64,000 bases of DNA from Cedecea neteri (GCF_000758325.1 NZ_CP009459.1:1488001-1552000); one strand, 5' to 3'; positions 8,184-16,688 are shown, numbered from the stretch's first letter. Numbers and translations are program-made. The notes: generated by a model not told the origin, from the letters alone.

Positions 8184-10327
8184 CAGAATTTCCACCCAAA
8201 GCCGAGGGCCGTGTTGAAGCCCGCCTCCGGGATAGATTCGTGGGCGGTCTGGTAGCGTTTGTTGGTCAGGTTGTTCAGCGCCAGGTTGACCAGGTACTGG
8301 TCGTTGTCACCAAACTCGGCATTGATGGCCAGGTTTAACGTGGCCCAGCCGGGGTAGCATCTTTCACCGTCACCGGTGTTTTCTTTGGCGCGGGAAGCCG
8401 CGCGGATAAAGGCATCGGAGGTGATATTCATGGCGTTGAGCATTAGCGTATGCCTGACCCCGAAGCGGCCATTGACGGCAGGCTCGCCGGTATCCCAGGT
8501 TTTTAGCGAGTCGCTTTCATACTGTCGGCGCAGGAGATTACCGCTCAGGTAAGGGGAGACGGCCCAGCCGTTGTACTCCGCGCTCAGCTCGATGCCGTAG
8601 GTTTTGGCCCTGTTGATGTTGTCGTAAAAGCGATAGTTGGCCCGGGAACTGCTGCTGTTACCCTGGCAAAGTGCTTGCCCTTCGCAGGCTCGGGATGCGA
8701 CGTAATCTTTGGCTTCGGAGTAGTAGACCGTGCTGTCAATCAGCCACAGGTTGCCTTTGTAGCGGGCGCCAATTTCGTAGTTGTTGGAGTGTTCCGGGCG
8801 TAAATCTGGGTTGCCGTAAGTCACGCCGCCACCGGCGGAAGTCTGCATAAACTGCTGCACCAGCGTCGGGAAGACGTAGCCCTGGGCAAAGGCCGCGCGC
8901 AGCTCGATATCTTTAAACCCGGAGTAGTTCAGGCTGGTCGCCGCCACGAACTGGCTATCGCTGGCGGATTTGTTGCCGGTTGCGGTGTGAGTTGTGACGC
9001 CGCCTTCCGTGGTTTGCGTGCTGCTATCAATGAGTTTGGAGGAGAGCCAGTACTGGCGGGCGCCTGCCGTCCATGTCCAGTCATCGGCCAGATGCCAGGC
9101 GTTCTGCGCAAACAGTGAGGTATTGCTTTGTTCCGATTTGTCCTGCGATTGGCTGCGGGTTTCAATATCAAAGACGCCGGTTTTAGCTGTCTGCCGCGTA
9201 TAGCCGTTGCCGGTCTGGTCTACCTTGTCGTGCTGATACTGCGCCCCAAGCACCAGGTCGTTCCCGGCGGGCAGCGAGAAGTTGGTTTGTAGCGTTAGGC
9301 CCTGGGTATACTGTTTGTCGTTGGTCTGGGTCTGATTTTTTACGCTTAGCGCCTGAATGGCCGGGGAAGGAATCGGTTGTGTGGTCGCGACTTCGTTTTC
9401 AAAACGACGTTCAACGGTCTGGTTGTAGGCATCCAGATGGACTTTTTTCAGGTAATTGCCATCGACATCAATGTCGTAAAACAGCCCGATTTTTTCCCGC
9501 GTCATCTTCGGGATCCTGACGCTAAAGGCGTCAAACTGCTGATCTGGATCGTTGTACCAGGTTTGCGTGGCGAGGCTATAGCGGTCGAGAGACAGGCCAA
9601 TTTTCTGGCGATCGAAGCGGTAACCCAGCCACAGTCCCTGACCGTTATTGCGGAAGTGCGTGTTATCCAGCCGCCCGTCCGGGGTTTTTCTGTTGCCCTG
9701 GTCCGAGTAGCTGCCGTTGATGCGGTAGTCGAACTGGCCGATGCTGCCCCAGGCCGCTGCGGATTCCTCCCAGCCTGCGGTGGCGGAGTTCCAGGTTGCT
9801 TTGACCAGCCCGGCCAACGGCTTATCCCCGCCTTTTTTGGTGATGAAATTCACCACGCCGCCGATGGCCTGTGAACCGTAGAGCACGGAATAGGGGCCTT
9901 TAATGACTTCGATACGTTCCAGAGCCGATTCATCGACCAGCAGCCCCGCGCCGTAGTCCTGCCCGGCGCGTTGGTAAGTGACTTGCTGACCATCAATCAG
10001 AATCAACACGCGCATTGATGCTTCGCCCCGGATACGGATTTGCTTGCGACCCGCGAGCGCATTATCGGTGATCTCTACCCCGGGAATATCTTTGAGGTCG
10101 TCTGCAATGGAGACGCTGGTGGAGTGTTCCAGCGTTTTGCTGTCAACCACCTGAACGGTAACCGGGCTGTTCCAGAGGTTGGTTTCCGTGCGGCTTGCGC
10201 TGACGATAATCGTGTCATCAGACGCGGTGTTTGGCTGGGCGAAAGCGGAGTCCGGTGCGGCTAGGGCACCGGCAATAAACAGAGGTATGGCTGAAAAAGT
10301 CACGTAGGTTTCACATTTCCCTGGCAT
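8183..10327 (-). CDS. TonB-dependent outer-membrane receptor, probable haem uptake
   Basis: A 714-aa outer-membrane beta-barrel receptor with a signal peptide (about residues 1-30), TonB-box-like DTIIVSASRTE, plug domain (about 40-160; RIRGEASMRVLILIDGQ, ERIEVIKGPYSVLYGSQAIGG) and a barrel ending in aromatic Phe (GFGWKF). It begins the chuTWXY-like operon and has a Fur-like box upstream, so haem or haem-protein uptake is the best guess. An FRAP-like FAQG and an NPNL-like NPDL are seen, but the usual histidine between them is missing, so another iron ligand is possible. Confidence 0.82.
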   Translation of the reverse strand: MPGKCETYVTFSAIPLFIAGALAAPDSAFAQPNTASDDTIIVSASRTETNLWNSPVTVQVVDSKTLEHSTSVSIADDLKDIPGVEITDNALAGRKQIRIRGEASMRVLILIDGQQVTYQRAGQDYGAGLLVDESALERIEVIKGPYSVLYGSQAIGGVVNFITKKGGDKPLAGLVKATWNSATAGWEESAAAWGSIGQFDYRINGSYSDQGNRKTPDGRLDNTHFRNNGQGLWLGYRFDRQKIGLSLDRYSLATQTWYNDPDQQFDAFSVRIPKMTREKIGLFYDIDVDGNYLKKVHLDAYNQTVERRFENEVATTQPIPSPAIQALSVKNQTQTNDKQYTQGLTLQTNFSLPAGNDLVLGAQYQHDKVDQTGNGYTRQTAKTGVFDIETRSQSQDKSEQSNTSLFAQNAWHLADDWTWTAGARQYWLSSKLIDSSTQTTEGGVTTHTATGNKSASDSQFVAATSLNYSGFKDIELRAAFAQGYVFPTLVQQFMQTSAGGGVTYGNPDLRPEHSNNYEIGARYKGNLWLIDSTVYYSEAKDYVASRACEGQALCQGNSSSSRANYRFYDNINRAKTYGIELSAEYNGWAVSPYLSGNLLRRQYESDSLKTWDTGEPAVNGRFGVRHTLMLNAMNITSDAFIRAASRAKENTGDGERCYPGWATLNLAINAEFGDNDQYLVNLALNNLTNKRYQTAHESIPEAGFNTALGFGWKF

Positions 10328-10348
10328 AAACCCATCCTTGAGAACGTT

Positions 10349-10367
10349 AATGATATTTATTATCGTT
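10349..10367. promoter_or_regulatory. Fur-like box upstream of the haem receptor operon
   Basis: AATGATATTTATTATCGTT matches the GATAATGATAATCATTATC Fur consensus at most positions and lies about 20-40 bp before the receptor start. It is evidence that the receptor-chuT-chuW-chuX-chuY operon is iron-repressed. The remaining bases to 10706 (about 340 bp, leading to the next gene on the plus strand) hold no gene that could be recognised. Confidence 0.65.
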
Positions 10368-10706
10368 CGCCTTTATATCCAGGAGTGGCGCACATATCCA
10401 CCGTTTAACCTGCTAACCAGATGCAACTTTGATTTTGGTCAAAGGGAAAGGTGGGCGTCAGGAAAAGAGGAGGTAACTTTCTGTGCCCGGCGGCAGGATG
10501 TATCGCTTTTATGTTGCTAACCTGTTTATTTCCTCAACGAACTCACAAAAAAATGCGGCGAGTCTGAAAAGATAAATGCCGTTTATTTTCCATTGCGTTA
10601 GTGCTTTGTAATGTCCTGTGGCGGGGGAAACTATTATCCCGAACGTGTTTCCGATGACACACAACCAGAAACAATAAGCCAAATCATGTAAAGGAGTGAT
10701 GTTTAT

Positions 10707-12386
10707 ATGTTGCAGCATAGGGATAGAAAAATACTCCTTTTATTTATTAGTTTCCTTATTATTTACCTTCTTCCGGGAATATATGGCCATACGCCGTGGA
10801 AGCAGGACGAAAACTATACCTTCGGCGTGATTCAAACCATGTATGAAACGGGAAATTGGTTAGTGCCTGTGAATGCCGGTGAGCCGTTTATGGAAAAGCC
10901 GCCGCTTTATTACTGGACGGCAACGCTGATGGCGCATTTATTTTCCGGGGTGATGCCGCTCCACGATACCGCCCGAAGTGCGACGCTTTTGTTTTCAATT
11001 ATTAATTTTTCCTTCTTTATTTTGCTGGCGAGAAGAGTGTTCCGCAGTGAAAACCTGGCGGATTACCGTATCTGGCTGGCCTTTGCCGTTTATGTGAGCG
11101 CACCCGGTATCCTGCGCCACAGCCATGATATGTTCAGCGATACCGCGCTAACCGCAGGCGCAACCATGGCGCTGTATGGCATTGTCGGCTTGATTCGCCA
11201 GGAAAAGGCGGCCGCCTCCGCGGTATGGCTTTGCCTGGGCACGATAGCAACGATGTTATCCAAAGGTGTGTTTATTCCCGGCGTGTTATGGATGACGCTA
11301 TTTTTAAGCTCAATCTTTTTTACACAATGCCGGACTAAAGAATTTTGGTATCCGGTTATTCTCTCTGGCCTGGTAGCGATTATTTTTATTCTACCCTGGC
11401 CGGTTCTGCTTTACAGTAAACATCCCGACCTTTTTATGGCGTGGTTTTGGGAAAATAATATTGGCCGTTTCCTTGGGTTTTCCGTTGCTAAGCTGGGTGC
11501 CAAAGCAAACTTGATGCGAGTGCCTGAGGCCGTTACGCTTTTTGCCCTGCCAGCCGGGATTTTGGCGACACTCTATTTTCTTCGTCACCCCCTTCAGCGG
11601 CTAAAAAATCAGGATGAGTTCGCAATTACGCTTTTCCCGTTGTTAGGCATTATTATTCTGCAGATGTCTGCCACCAGTCGTGCTTTATATTTAATGCCCT
11701 TTGTTGCCCCGATGGCAATATTGGGATCTCAGCTTTTACCCGTAATAAAAGACAAAGCGCTGCGTTATTTCTCTTCTTTTTCCGTTACGTTATGGTCAGC
11801 TTTGCTTGCGGTGGTCTGGGGCATTTATCTGCTTAAGATAAGTGGGGATAAAAAAGGCTGGCTGGATCCGCTTGAGCGCTGGCTGCCGCCTGACTACGGG
11901 CTGCATTTATCCTGGCCATCGTTTGTGTTTGCCCTGGCCATTACCGCACTGTGGATCTGCCGGGGGCGATTATCTGCGGCGCTCAACCCGGTATTGCGCG
12001 CGGCATTCAGCTGGGGATTAGGCGTGACCGCTGTCTGGAGCGTGGCGTTCACGTTAATGGTGGGCTGGTTCGACTACAGCAAAGGCTACGAAGGCGTATT
12101 TAAGGATCTCAAAAGCCATCTTGCAGGGCAGTACCTGGCGGATGATTGCATGGCTTCTTACCGGCTGGGAGAATCGGAAGCGCCGATGCTCTATTATTTT
12201 GCCGGGATCCTGCATCAGCCACAAACTACCTTCCACAAGCCCGAACACTGCCGCTGGCTGATTGTGGTCGGCGATAAGCTGCAGCCCGCGCCGAAGGGAA
12301 TGGTCTTTTTCTGGGAAGATAATCGCCCTGGTGAAAAGCGCAACAACCTGATGGTTTACCGGGACGTTTCAGGCAACAAAGACTAA
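10707..12386 (+). CDS. ArnT/PMT-family membrane glycosyltransferase
   Basis: A 559-aa polytopic inner-membrane protein of the GT-C superfamily (ArnT/PMT, GT39/GT83). The first periplasmic loop holds the catalytic acidic motif KQDENYTFG, followed by EPFMEKPPLYYW, the classic ArnT pattern. About 12 membrane segments precede a C-terminal periplasmic part. ArnT moves aminoarabinose from undecaprenyl phosphate to lipid A, but no arn genes are near, so the donor and acceptor are unknown. It stands alone, with GGAG in the ribosome site and a hairpin terminator after the stop. Base composition is more AT-rich at the 5' end than the neighbours. Confidence 0.8.
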   Translation: MLQHRDRKILLLFISFLIIYLLPGIYGHTPWKQDENYTFGVIQTMYETGNWLVPVNAGEPFMEKPPLYYWTATLMAHLFSGVMPLHDTARSATLLFSIINFSFFILLARRVFRSENLADYRIWLAFAVYVSAPGILRHSHDMFSDTALTAGATMALYGIVGLIRQEKAAASAVWLCLGTIATMLSKGVFIPGVLWMTLFLSSIFFTQCRTKEFWYPVILSGLVAIIFILPWPVLLYSKHPDLFMAWFWENNIGRFLGFSVAKLGAKANLMRVPEAVTLFALPAGILATLYFLRHPLQRLKNQDEFAITLFPLLGIIILQMSATSRALYLMPFVAPMAILGSQLLPVIKDKALRYFSSFSVTLWSALLAVVWGIYLLKISGDKKGWLDPLERWLPPDYGLHLSWPSFVFALAITALWICRGRLSAALNPVLRAAFSWGLGVTAVWSVAFTLMVGWFDYSKGYEGVFKDLKSHLAGQYLADDCMASYRLGESEAPMLYYFAGILHQPQTTFHKPEHCRWLIVVGDKLQPAPKGMVFFWEDNRPGEKRNNLMVYRDVSGNKD

Positions 12387-12387
12387 A

Positions 12388-12407
12388 AACCCAGCCTGGG
12401 CTGGGTT
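12388..12407. terminator. Hairpin between convergent genes
   Basis: AACCCAGCCTGGGCTGGGTT is a strong GC-rich inverted repeat right after the glycosyltransferase stop. It is followed by few T residues, and it lies between convergent genes and could serve both. Confidence 0.6.
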
Positions 12408-12415
12408 CACAAGAC

Positions 12416-12709
12416 TCAACCAGGCAGGCCTTCCACAATTGTGATCATTGCTTCTGCGACGCTGGCTCTTTCCTGGCGAGCGCGTTGGTATTCCGGCGAG
12501 TGGTAGCAGGCCAGCGCCGTTTCCATATCGGCAAACTCAATGACGACATGCCGGGTGAAAGCCGCATCACCCTCTACCACTTCCGCTTTGCCGCCTCTCG
12601 CCAAAAAGCGGGCGTTGTAGCGCGTAAAGGCCGCCGGGGATAAATCGATATAGTTTTGATACTGCTTAGGGTCGTGAACGGTGACGTGGGCAATCCAGTA
12701 TGCGGCCAT
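12416..12709 (-). CDS. DUF1330 family protein
   Basis: A 97-aa protein of the dimeric alpha+beta barrel superfamily (DUF1330). AAYWIAHVTVHDPKQYQNY and the C-terminal EYQRARQERASVAE are typical. The biochemical role of the family is unknown. It is single-gene, convergent with the glycosyltransferase, with an AGGAGC ribosome site. There is no signal peptide, so it should be cytosolic. Confidence 0.85.
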   Translation of the reverse strand: MAAYWIAHVTVHDPKQYQNYIDLSPAAFTRYNARFLARGGKAEVVEGDAAFTRHVVIEFADMETALACYHSPEYQRARQERASVAEAMITIVEGLPG

Positions 12710-12824
12710 GCTTTGCTCCTGTAGGGGGAAGTCTGTTTGTCACCCAATCTAGCATAGCGGTGAATGGCCGTGTTGCCGGAAAGAGGCGGCATGATGCGAT
12801 CGCTAATCGCCCAATTTCACTTTG

Positions 12825-12838
12825 TACATTTCATTACA
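12825..12838 (+). promoter_or_regulatory. RstA box of the asr promoter
   Basis: TACATTTCATTACA agrees with the RstA box TACATNTNGTTACA except at one position. It lies about 105 bp before asr. In E. coli the RstA response regulator activates asr under acid and low-phosphate conditions, so the site fits the neighbouring gene. Confidence 0.65.
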
Positions 12839-12942
12839 CGCCGATACCAATCACTCACTGAAGAGTTTGTTCCACACGCCTATAGTTCATTTCAACGGCC
12901 CCGCAGTGGGGTAAACACGAAAACAAATTCGAGGATGTCGAA

Positions 12943-13422
12943 ATGAAAAAAGTATTAGCTCTGGTTGTTGCCGCTGCTATGGGTCTGTCTTCTGCCGCTT
13001 TCGCTGCTGACACTACCGCTACTGCACCAGCTGCTGCGCCGGCAACCACCGCCGCTGCTCCTGCTGCTAAAGCTCCAGCTGCAAAAGTAACGCATCATAA
13101 GAAACACAAAAAAGCCGCCGCTCAGAAAGCTCAGGCCGCTAAAAAGAAACACAAAAAAGCCGCTAAGCCAGCCACCGAGCAGAAAGCTCAGGCTGCTAAA
13201 AAGCACCACAAAAAAGCAGTAAAACCCGCTGCACAGAAAGCGCAGGCTGCTAAAAAGCACCACAAAAAAGCAGTAAAACCAGCCGCACAGAAGGCTCAGG
13301 CTGCTAAAAAGCATCACAAAAAAGCAGTAAAACCTGTTGCTCAGAAAGCGCAGGCTGCTAAGAAACACGTGAAAAAACATCACAAAGCTGCTGCAAAACC
13401 AGCCGTTAAGCCAGCAGCATAA
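12943..13422 (+). CDS. asr: Acid shock protein Asr precursor
   Basis: A 159-aa periplasmic, extremely basic, low-complexity protein. Signal peptide [21 protein letters not shown] is followed by an Ala/Thr/Pro spacer and five repeats of the [17 protein letters not shown] type (about residues 60-150). Asr is strongly induced by acid and thought to buffer or shield periplasmic proteins. A GAGG ribosome site and an upstream RstA box support the start. It is longer than E. coli Asr (102 aa precursor) because of extra repeats. The repeat DNA is nearly identical between copies, suggesting recent expansion or contraction. Confidence 0.95.
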   Translation: MKKVLALVVAAAMGLSSAAFAADTTATAPAAAPATTAAAPAAKAPAAKVTHHKKHKKAAAQKAQAAKKKHKKAAKPATEQKAQAAKKHHKKAVKPAAQKAQAAKKHHKKAVKPAAQKAQAAKKHHKKAVKPVAQKAQAAKKHVKKHHKAAAKPAVKPAA

Positions 13423-13460
13423 GTTCAACGGGGCTACCCGTTAGCTTGAAGCGTTAACAC

Positions 13461-13484
13461 AAACACCCGGCTTGCCGGGTGTTT
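13461..13484 (+). terminator. Terminator after asr
   Basis: AAACACCCGG-CTTG-CCGGGTGTTT followed by TTTC is a typical rho-independent hairpin 40 bp after the asr stop. It separates asr from the downstream small ORF. Confidence 0.8.
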
Positions 13485-13502
13485 CTTTCTGGAGTTCAGA
13501 TA

Positions 13503-13586
13503 ATGTTGCGACGCTACAGTTTCGAATTAATCCTCACCGCGCTGCTGACCTGCGGCCTGATCACACTGAACTTTTGGCTTCAGTAG
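13503..13586 (+). CDS. ydgU: Small membrane protein YdgU-like (27 aa)
   Basis: ATG at 13503 with a GGAG ribosome site opens a 27-codon frame, MLRRYSFELILTALLTCGLI then TLNFWLQ and TAG. It has one hydrophobic segment with a basic N-terminus. E. coli carries the 27-residue small protein YdgU directly after asr with the same MRRYRFELIL-like start, so both sequence and position support identity. The function is unknown. The ydgD peptidase that follows in E. coli is absent; repeats and tRNA-Phe follow instead. Confidence 0.75.
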   Translation: MLRRYSFELILTALLTCGLITLNFWLQ

Positions 13587-13749
13587 CTTTTGTTCTTCCT
13601 GGGTTCGTAAGAGCCACCAGTCCCTGCTTTACTCAAGAATACAGTTCAACGCCCCGTTGAGAACATTGTGCGTAATAGGCAGAAGTGTATTTATTGGGTG
13701 CGGAAGAAGCATTGGAAGAGGGCGCTTTTGGCCGTGCGGCATCAGTAAT

Positions 13750-14153
13750 TTCTTGTTCGATGACGAGTCCAGACGCCAGAAAGCAAAAAACCAGCCCGTA
13801 GGCTGGTTTCTTTAAATAGTGGTGCCCGGACTCGGACAAAAACGTAAGGAACGTTTTTGAACAGCGCTTGCGCTGGCCCCTTTGGGGTGAGTCTCATGGA
13901 TGAGACGAATAATCGAACTTCAGTTCGATGTAGAGTCCGTATCGCCAAAAGCAAAAAACCCGCCATAGGCGGGTTCTTCTAAAGAGTGGTGCCCGGACTC
14001 GGACAAAAACGTCGGGAACGTTTTTGAACAGTGCTTGCACTGGCCCCTGTGGGGTGAGTCTCAGGGATGAGACGAATAATCGAACTTCAGTTCGATGTAG
14101 AGTCCGTATCGCCAAAAGCAAAAAACCCGCCATAGGCGGGTTCTTCTAAATAG
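13750..14153 (-). repeat. Tandem 167-bp repeats carrying the tRNA-Phe 3' end (rtT-like)
   Basis: Downstream of tRNA-Phe (minus strand), CCGAGTCCGGGCACCA, the last 16 nt of the tRNA, recurs at 13987-14002 and 13820-13835, exactly 167 bp apart. Two near-identical full units (13820-13986 and 13987-14153) and a decayed third (about 13750-13819) are visible. Each unit has a terminator hairpin (AACCCGCC-TAT-GGCGGGTT then T6) followed by smaller palindromes (ATCGAACTGAAGTTCGAT, AGTGCAAGCACT, AAAAACGTTCCCGACGTTTTT). The arrangement matches the E. coli tyrT locus, whose 178-bp repeats release rtT RNA. Confidence 0.88.
14119..14143 (-). terminator. Rho-independent terminator of tRNA-Phe
   Basis: On the minus strand AACCCGCCTATGGCGGGTT followed by six T residues lies 11 nt beyond the tRNA CCA end. 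The same hairpin recurs at about 13952-13976 in the next repeat unit and, with compensated base changes, at about 13786-13810. Confidence 0.85.
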
Positions 14154-14229
14154 TGGTGCCCGGACTCGGAATCGAACCAAGGACACGGGGATTTTCAATC
14201 CCCTGCTCTACCGACTGAGCTATCCGGGC
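14154..14229 (-). tRNA. pheU: tRNA-Phe (GAA)
   Basis: A 76-nt cloverleaf: acceptor GCCCGGA/TCCGGGC, D-arm GCTCAGTCGGTAGAGC, anticodon arm GGGGATTGAAAATCCCC with anticodon GAA, T-arm GTCCTTGGTTCGATTCCGAG, and encoded CCA. On the minus strand upstream, TTGACG (14268-14263) and TTTAAT (14245-14240) are spaced 17 bp apart with a GC-rich discriminator, typical of a stringently controlled tRNA promoter. The location before yjdC matches E. coli pheU. Partial 3' copies follow it in tandem. Confidence 0.98.
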
Positions 14230-14239
14230 AACGGGCCGC

Positions 14240-14268
14240 ATTAAACCGTAAAGGCCGCCAGGCGTCAA
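14240..14268 (-). promoter_or_regulatory. Promoter of tRNA-Phe
   Basis: -35 TTGACG at 14268-14263 and -10 TTTAAT at 14245-14240 on the minus strand have a 17-bp spacer. GCGGCCC between the -10 and the tRNA is a GC-rich discriminator, the hallmark of stable RNA promoters inhibited by ppGpp. Confidence 0.7.
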
Positions 14269-14343
14269 CGGCTTTGTCATAAAAATTACCTAAAACTATG
14301 CTGATTGCTGGCTTTTCAGTCAAAGACAGCAAAAAGACGTGCT

Positions 14344-14919
14344 TCAGGTTAATGCCCCGCCGGTGCGGCACAGCGCAAAGCGCAGAATATCTTCCGCAAG
14401 GGTTCTGGCCGTGTCGATATCGGCCTGGCTACGCTTCACCAGTAGCTTGCTCAGGCAGCCTTCCAGCACCAGCTCCATTTGGTGCGCGACCATGGTTGGG
14501 TCGTCCACTTCCATTTGCGTGAGCAACTCGTGTGTGTACTCCCAGGCCGCTTTTTTCTGCTGGTCCGCCAGTTGATGAATCGGGTGCGCGGCATCGGGGT
14601 AGAAGGTGCAGGCGGCAATAAACAGGCAGCCAGGATAGCGCTGGTTGCTCACGCATTCGGTCAGGGCGTGGTAGCGTTTAAGCAGCTTTTGCTCCGGTGT
14701 TAACTCTTCGTCCAGCATCAGCTGACGCCGCCAGACATCTACCTGTGAGCTTAAGTAGCGCAGGGCGTCGTACAGCAGGGCTTCGCTGTCGGGCCAGAAC
14801 TGACGAATCTCAGCGAGCGGATAATCGGCTTCTTTCGCCACCATCTCCAGCGTCGTGCTGGCAATGCCTTCACGTTCAAGGACATGCAGGGCGTGCTCTA
14901 AAACTTCTTCGCGTTGCAC
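14344..14919 (-). CDS. yjdC: TetR-family transcriptional regulator YjdC
   Basis: A 191-aa TetR-fold regulator. The N-terminal HTH spans about residues 5-50 ([35 protein letters not shown]) and is followed by an all-helical ligand domain. Start is GTG with an AAGGAG ribosome site. Position between pheU and dsbD is the same as in E. coli yjdC. Whether it is co-transcribed with dsbD (gap 38 bp) cannot be decided by eye. The inducer is not established. Confidence 0.92.
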   Translation of the reverse strand: MQREEVLEHALHVLEREGIASTTLEMVAKEADYPLAEIRQFWPDSEALLYDALRYLSSQVDVWRRQLMLDEELTPEQKLLKRYHALTECVSNQRYPGCLFIAACTFYPDAAHPIHQLADQQKKAAWEYTHELLTQMEVDDPTMVAHQMELVLEGCLSKLLVKRSQADIDTARTLAEDILRFALCRTGGALT

Positions 14920-14957
14920 GGTTTTCTCCTTACGTTTCCCAACGGGTTAAGTGTTGT

Positions 14958-16688
14958 TTACTGGCTGCGATTGCGCAAATGCTCGCTGAACGCGGTAGCG
15001 TCCATAAAGCCTGTTACGCGCTCTGCCGGTTGTTCAACGCCGTTAGCATCAAAGAATAAAATGGTTGGCAGGCCAAGCACCTGTAAATGCTTCAGCAGGG
15101 CTTTGTCGTCGGCGTTATTTGCCGTGACATCGGCCTGGAGTAAAACGGCGCCAGACAGCGCTTTTTGCACCGTCGGATCGCTAAAGGTGTATTTCTCAAA
15201 CTCTTTACACGCCACGCACCAGTCGGCGTACAAATCGAGCATCACTGGTTTGCCTTTTGCCCCGGCTAGCGCAGCGTCCAGCTGCTCAACGCTGCTTACT
15301 TTGTGAAAGCTGAGGTGAGGGAGAACCTCAGCGGATGCCGGAGAGCCAAAAGCCCAATCCTGCAGCGGACGAGCGGCCACCAGCGCGGCACCCAGAAGAA
15401 GGATTTGCAGCACGCGTAGCCAGGACTTCTTCGCTCCAAGGCTGGTGATAAATGCCCAGCCGAAGAAGGCGACACCCAGCAGACTCCATAGCCTCAGCCC
15501 CCAGGTGTCGCCCAGCACACGTTCCAGCAGGAAGACCGGCAGCGCGAGAATCACAAAGCCAAAGGCAGTTTTGACGCTTTCCATCCATGGCCCGCTTTTT
15601 GGCAGCAGGCGGTTGCCGAAGACGGTGATGAGGATTAGCGGCAGGCCCATGCCCAGCGCGTAAAGGTAAAGCGTACCGCCGCCGAGCCACATATTTCCGC
15701 TTTGCGCGATGTACAGCAGAATGGCGCTAAGCGGTGCCGTTGTGCACGGCGAGCAGATAAGCCCGGCCAGCGCGCCCATGGCAAAGACACCACCCGCCGA
15801 GCCGCCCTGCTGGCGGTTGCTCATCAGCGCCAGGCGCGTTTGCAGCGACGATGGCAGCTGCAGCGTGAACAGACCGAACATCGAGGCAGCGAGCAGGATA
15901 AAGAGCGCTGACAGGCCAATCAGCACGTATGGATGCTGTAGCGCCGCCTGGAACTGGAGCCCCGCGGCGGCAACGACCAGGCCCAGCGCGGTGTAGGTCA
16001 GTGCCATGCCCTGAACGTAAACAAAGGCCAGCAGCAATGCACGGGCGGTGGACAGGCGTTGTTTACCGCCCAGCACGATGCCGGAGATGAGCGGATACAT
16101 CGGCAGTACGCAGGGCGTGAAGGCGATGCCGATGCCGATCAGGAAGGCCCATAGCGCGGAGAAGGGGAGCGATGCGGGGGCGGAGTTGTTTGCGCCCCTC
16201 ACCCCGGCCCTCTCCCCGGAAGGGGAGAGGGAGGAAGACAAATTGGCATCATTAGCCGACGAAGCAATAGCACTCAATGGCACAACGCGCGTTTCCGGCG
16301 GATAGCAGAACCCGGCTTCGGCACAGCCCTGGTAGGTGACGCTGACGGACGAACCTTTATTGGCGGCATTTACCGTAATGGGCAGAGTTAGCTGCCGGGT
16401 GAAGATCTCGGTTTTGCCGTAGAACTCATCTTCGTGCCAGGTGCCTTTAGGCATAGCCAGGGGCGCAATGTCCGCGCTGGCTGGCACCACTTTTATCTGC
16501 TGGCGATAGAGATAATAGCCAGGTTTTATCTGCCAGCTGAGCGTTAGCTTGTGCTCCGCCTGCTGAAAGTCAAAGGCAAAGGCCTGGTCGACCGGGACAA
16601 ACTGGGTTTTATTCTGGGCGTCAAACAGCCCGGCGAAGGCCTGCGAACTGCATAGCAGCAGGACTAGCGTAATGATGCGTAAAGCCAT
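14958..16688 (-). CDS. dsbD: Thiol:disulfide interchange protein DsbD (with repeat-derived linker)
   Basis: A 576-aa inner-membrane protein passing electrons from cytosolic thioredoxin to periplasmic DsbC/DsbG/CcmG. Domains: signal peptide 1-19; N-terminal immunoglobulin-like domain to about 140 with Cys122/Cys128 (GCAEAGFC); eight-TM domain (about 175-430) with Cys in [10 protein letters not shown] and CSPCTTAP; C-terminal thioredoxin-like domain with [11 protein letters not shown]. The linker at residues 151-165 ([15 protein letters not shown]) is encoded by a REP-like repeat inserted in frame, making the protein about 11 residues longer than E. coli DsbD (565). The start overlaps cutA by 25 bases. 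Confidence 0.96.
   Translation of the reverse strand: MALRIITLVLLLCSSQAFAGLFDAQNKTQFVPVDQAFAFDFQQAEHKLTLSWQIKPGYYLYRQQIKVVPASADIAPLAMPKGTWHEDEFYGKTEIFTRQLTLPITVNAANKGSSVSVTYQGCAEAGFCYPPETRVVPLSAIASSANDANLSSSLSPSGERAGVRGANNSAPASLPFSALWAFLIGIGIAFTPCVLPMYPLISGIVLGGKQRLSTARALLLAFVYVQGMALTYTALGLVVAAAGLQFQAALQHPYVLIGLSALFILLAASMFGLFTLQLPSSLQTRLALMSNRQQGGSAGGVFAMGALAGLICSPCTTAPLSAILLYIAQSGNMWLGGGTLYLYALGMGLPLILITVFGNRLLPKSGPWMESVKTAFGFVILALPVFLLERVLGDTWGLRLWSLLGVAFFGWAFITSLGAKKSWLRVLQILLLGAALVAARPLQDWAFGSPASAEVLPHLSFHKVSSVEQLDAALAGAKGKPVMLDLYADWCVACKEFEKYTFSDPTVQKALSGAVLLQADVTANNADDKALLKHLQVLGLPTILFFDANGVEQPAERVTGFMDATAFSEHLRNRSQ
16195..16232. repeat. REP-like palindrome inside the dsbD reading frame
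   Basis: CCCCTCACCCCGGCCCTCTC followed by CCCGGAAGGGGAGAGGG is the same unit found between genes elsewhere in this window. Here it lies in coding sequence and is read through in frame without a stop. It falls exactly in the flexible linker between the periplasmic and membrane domains of DsbD. Confidence 0.85.

Noticed and set aside
10509..10718. 69-codon minus-strand frame upstream of the glycosyltransferase
   Set aside because: No ribosome site and it covers the promoter region of the plus-strand gene; no family resemblance.
12955..13428. Ser/Phe-rich frame opposite asr
   Set aside because: Antisense reading of the Lys/Ala repeats of asr; no start signals.
13742..14133. Two similar frames on the minus strand in the tRNA repeats (MAGFLLLAIRTLHRTE type)
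   Set aside because: They are translations of the 167-bp repeats and their hairpins; no ribosome site, and the similarity of the two products is explained by DNA repetition. Similar frames are often mis-annotated next to tRNA genes.
13750..14153. CRISPR-like array
   Set aside because: Direct repeats are long (167 bp) and contiguous with no unique spacers; they are tRNA-derived tandem repeats.
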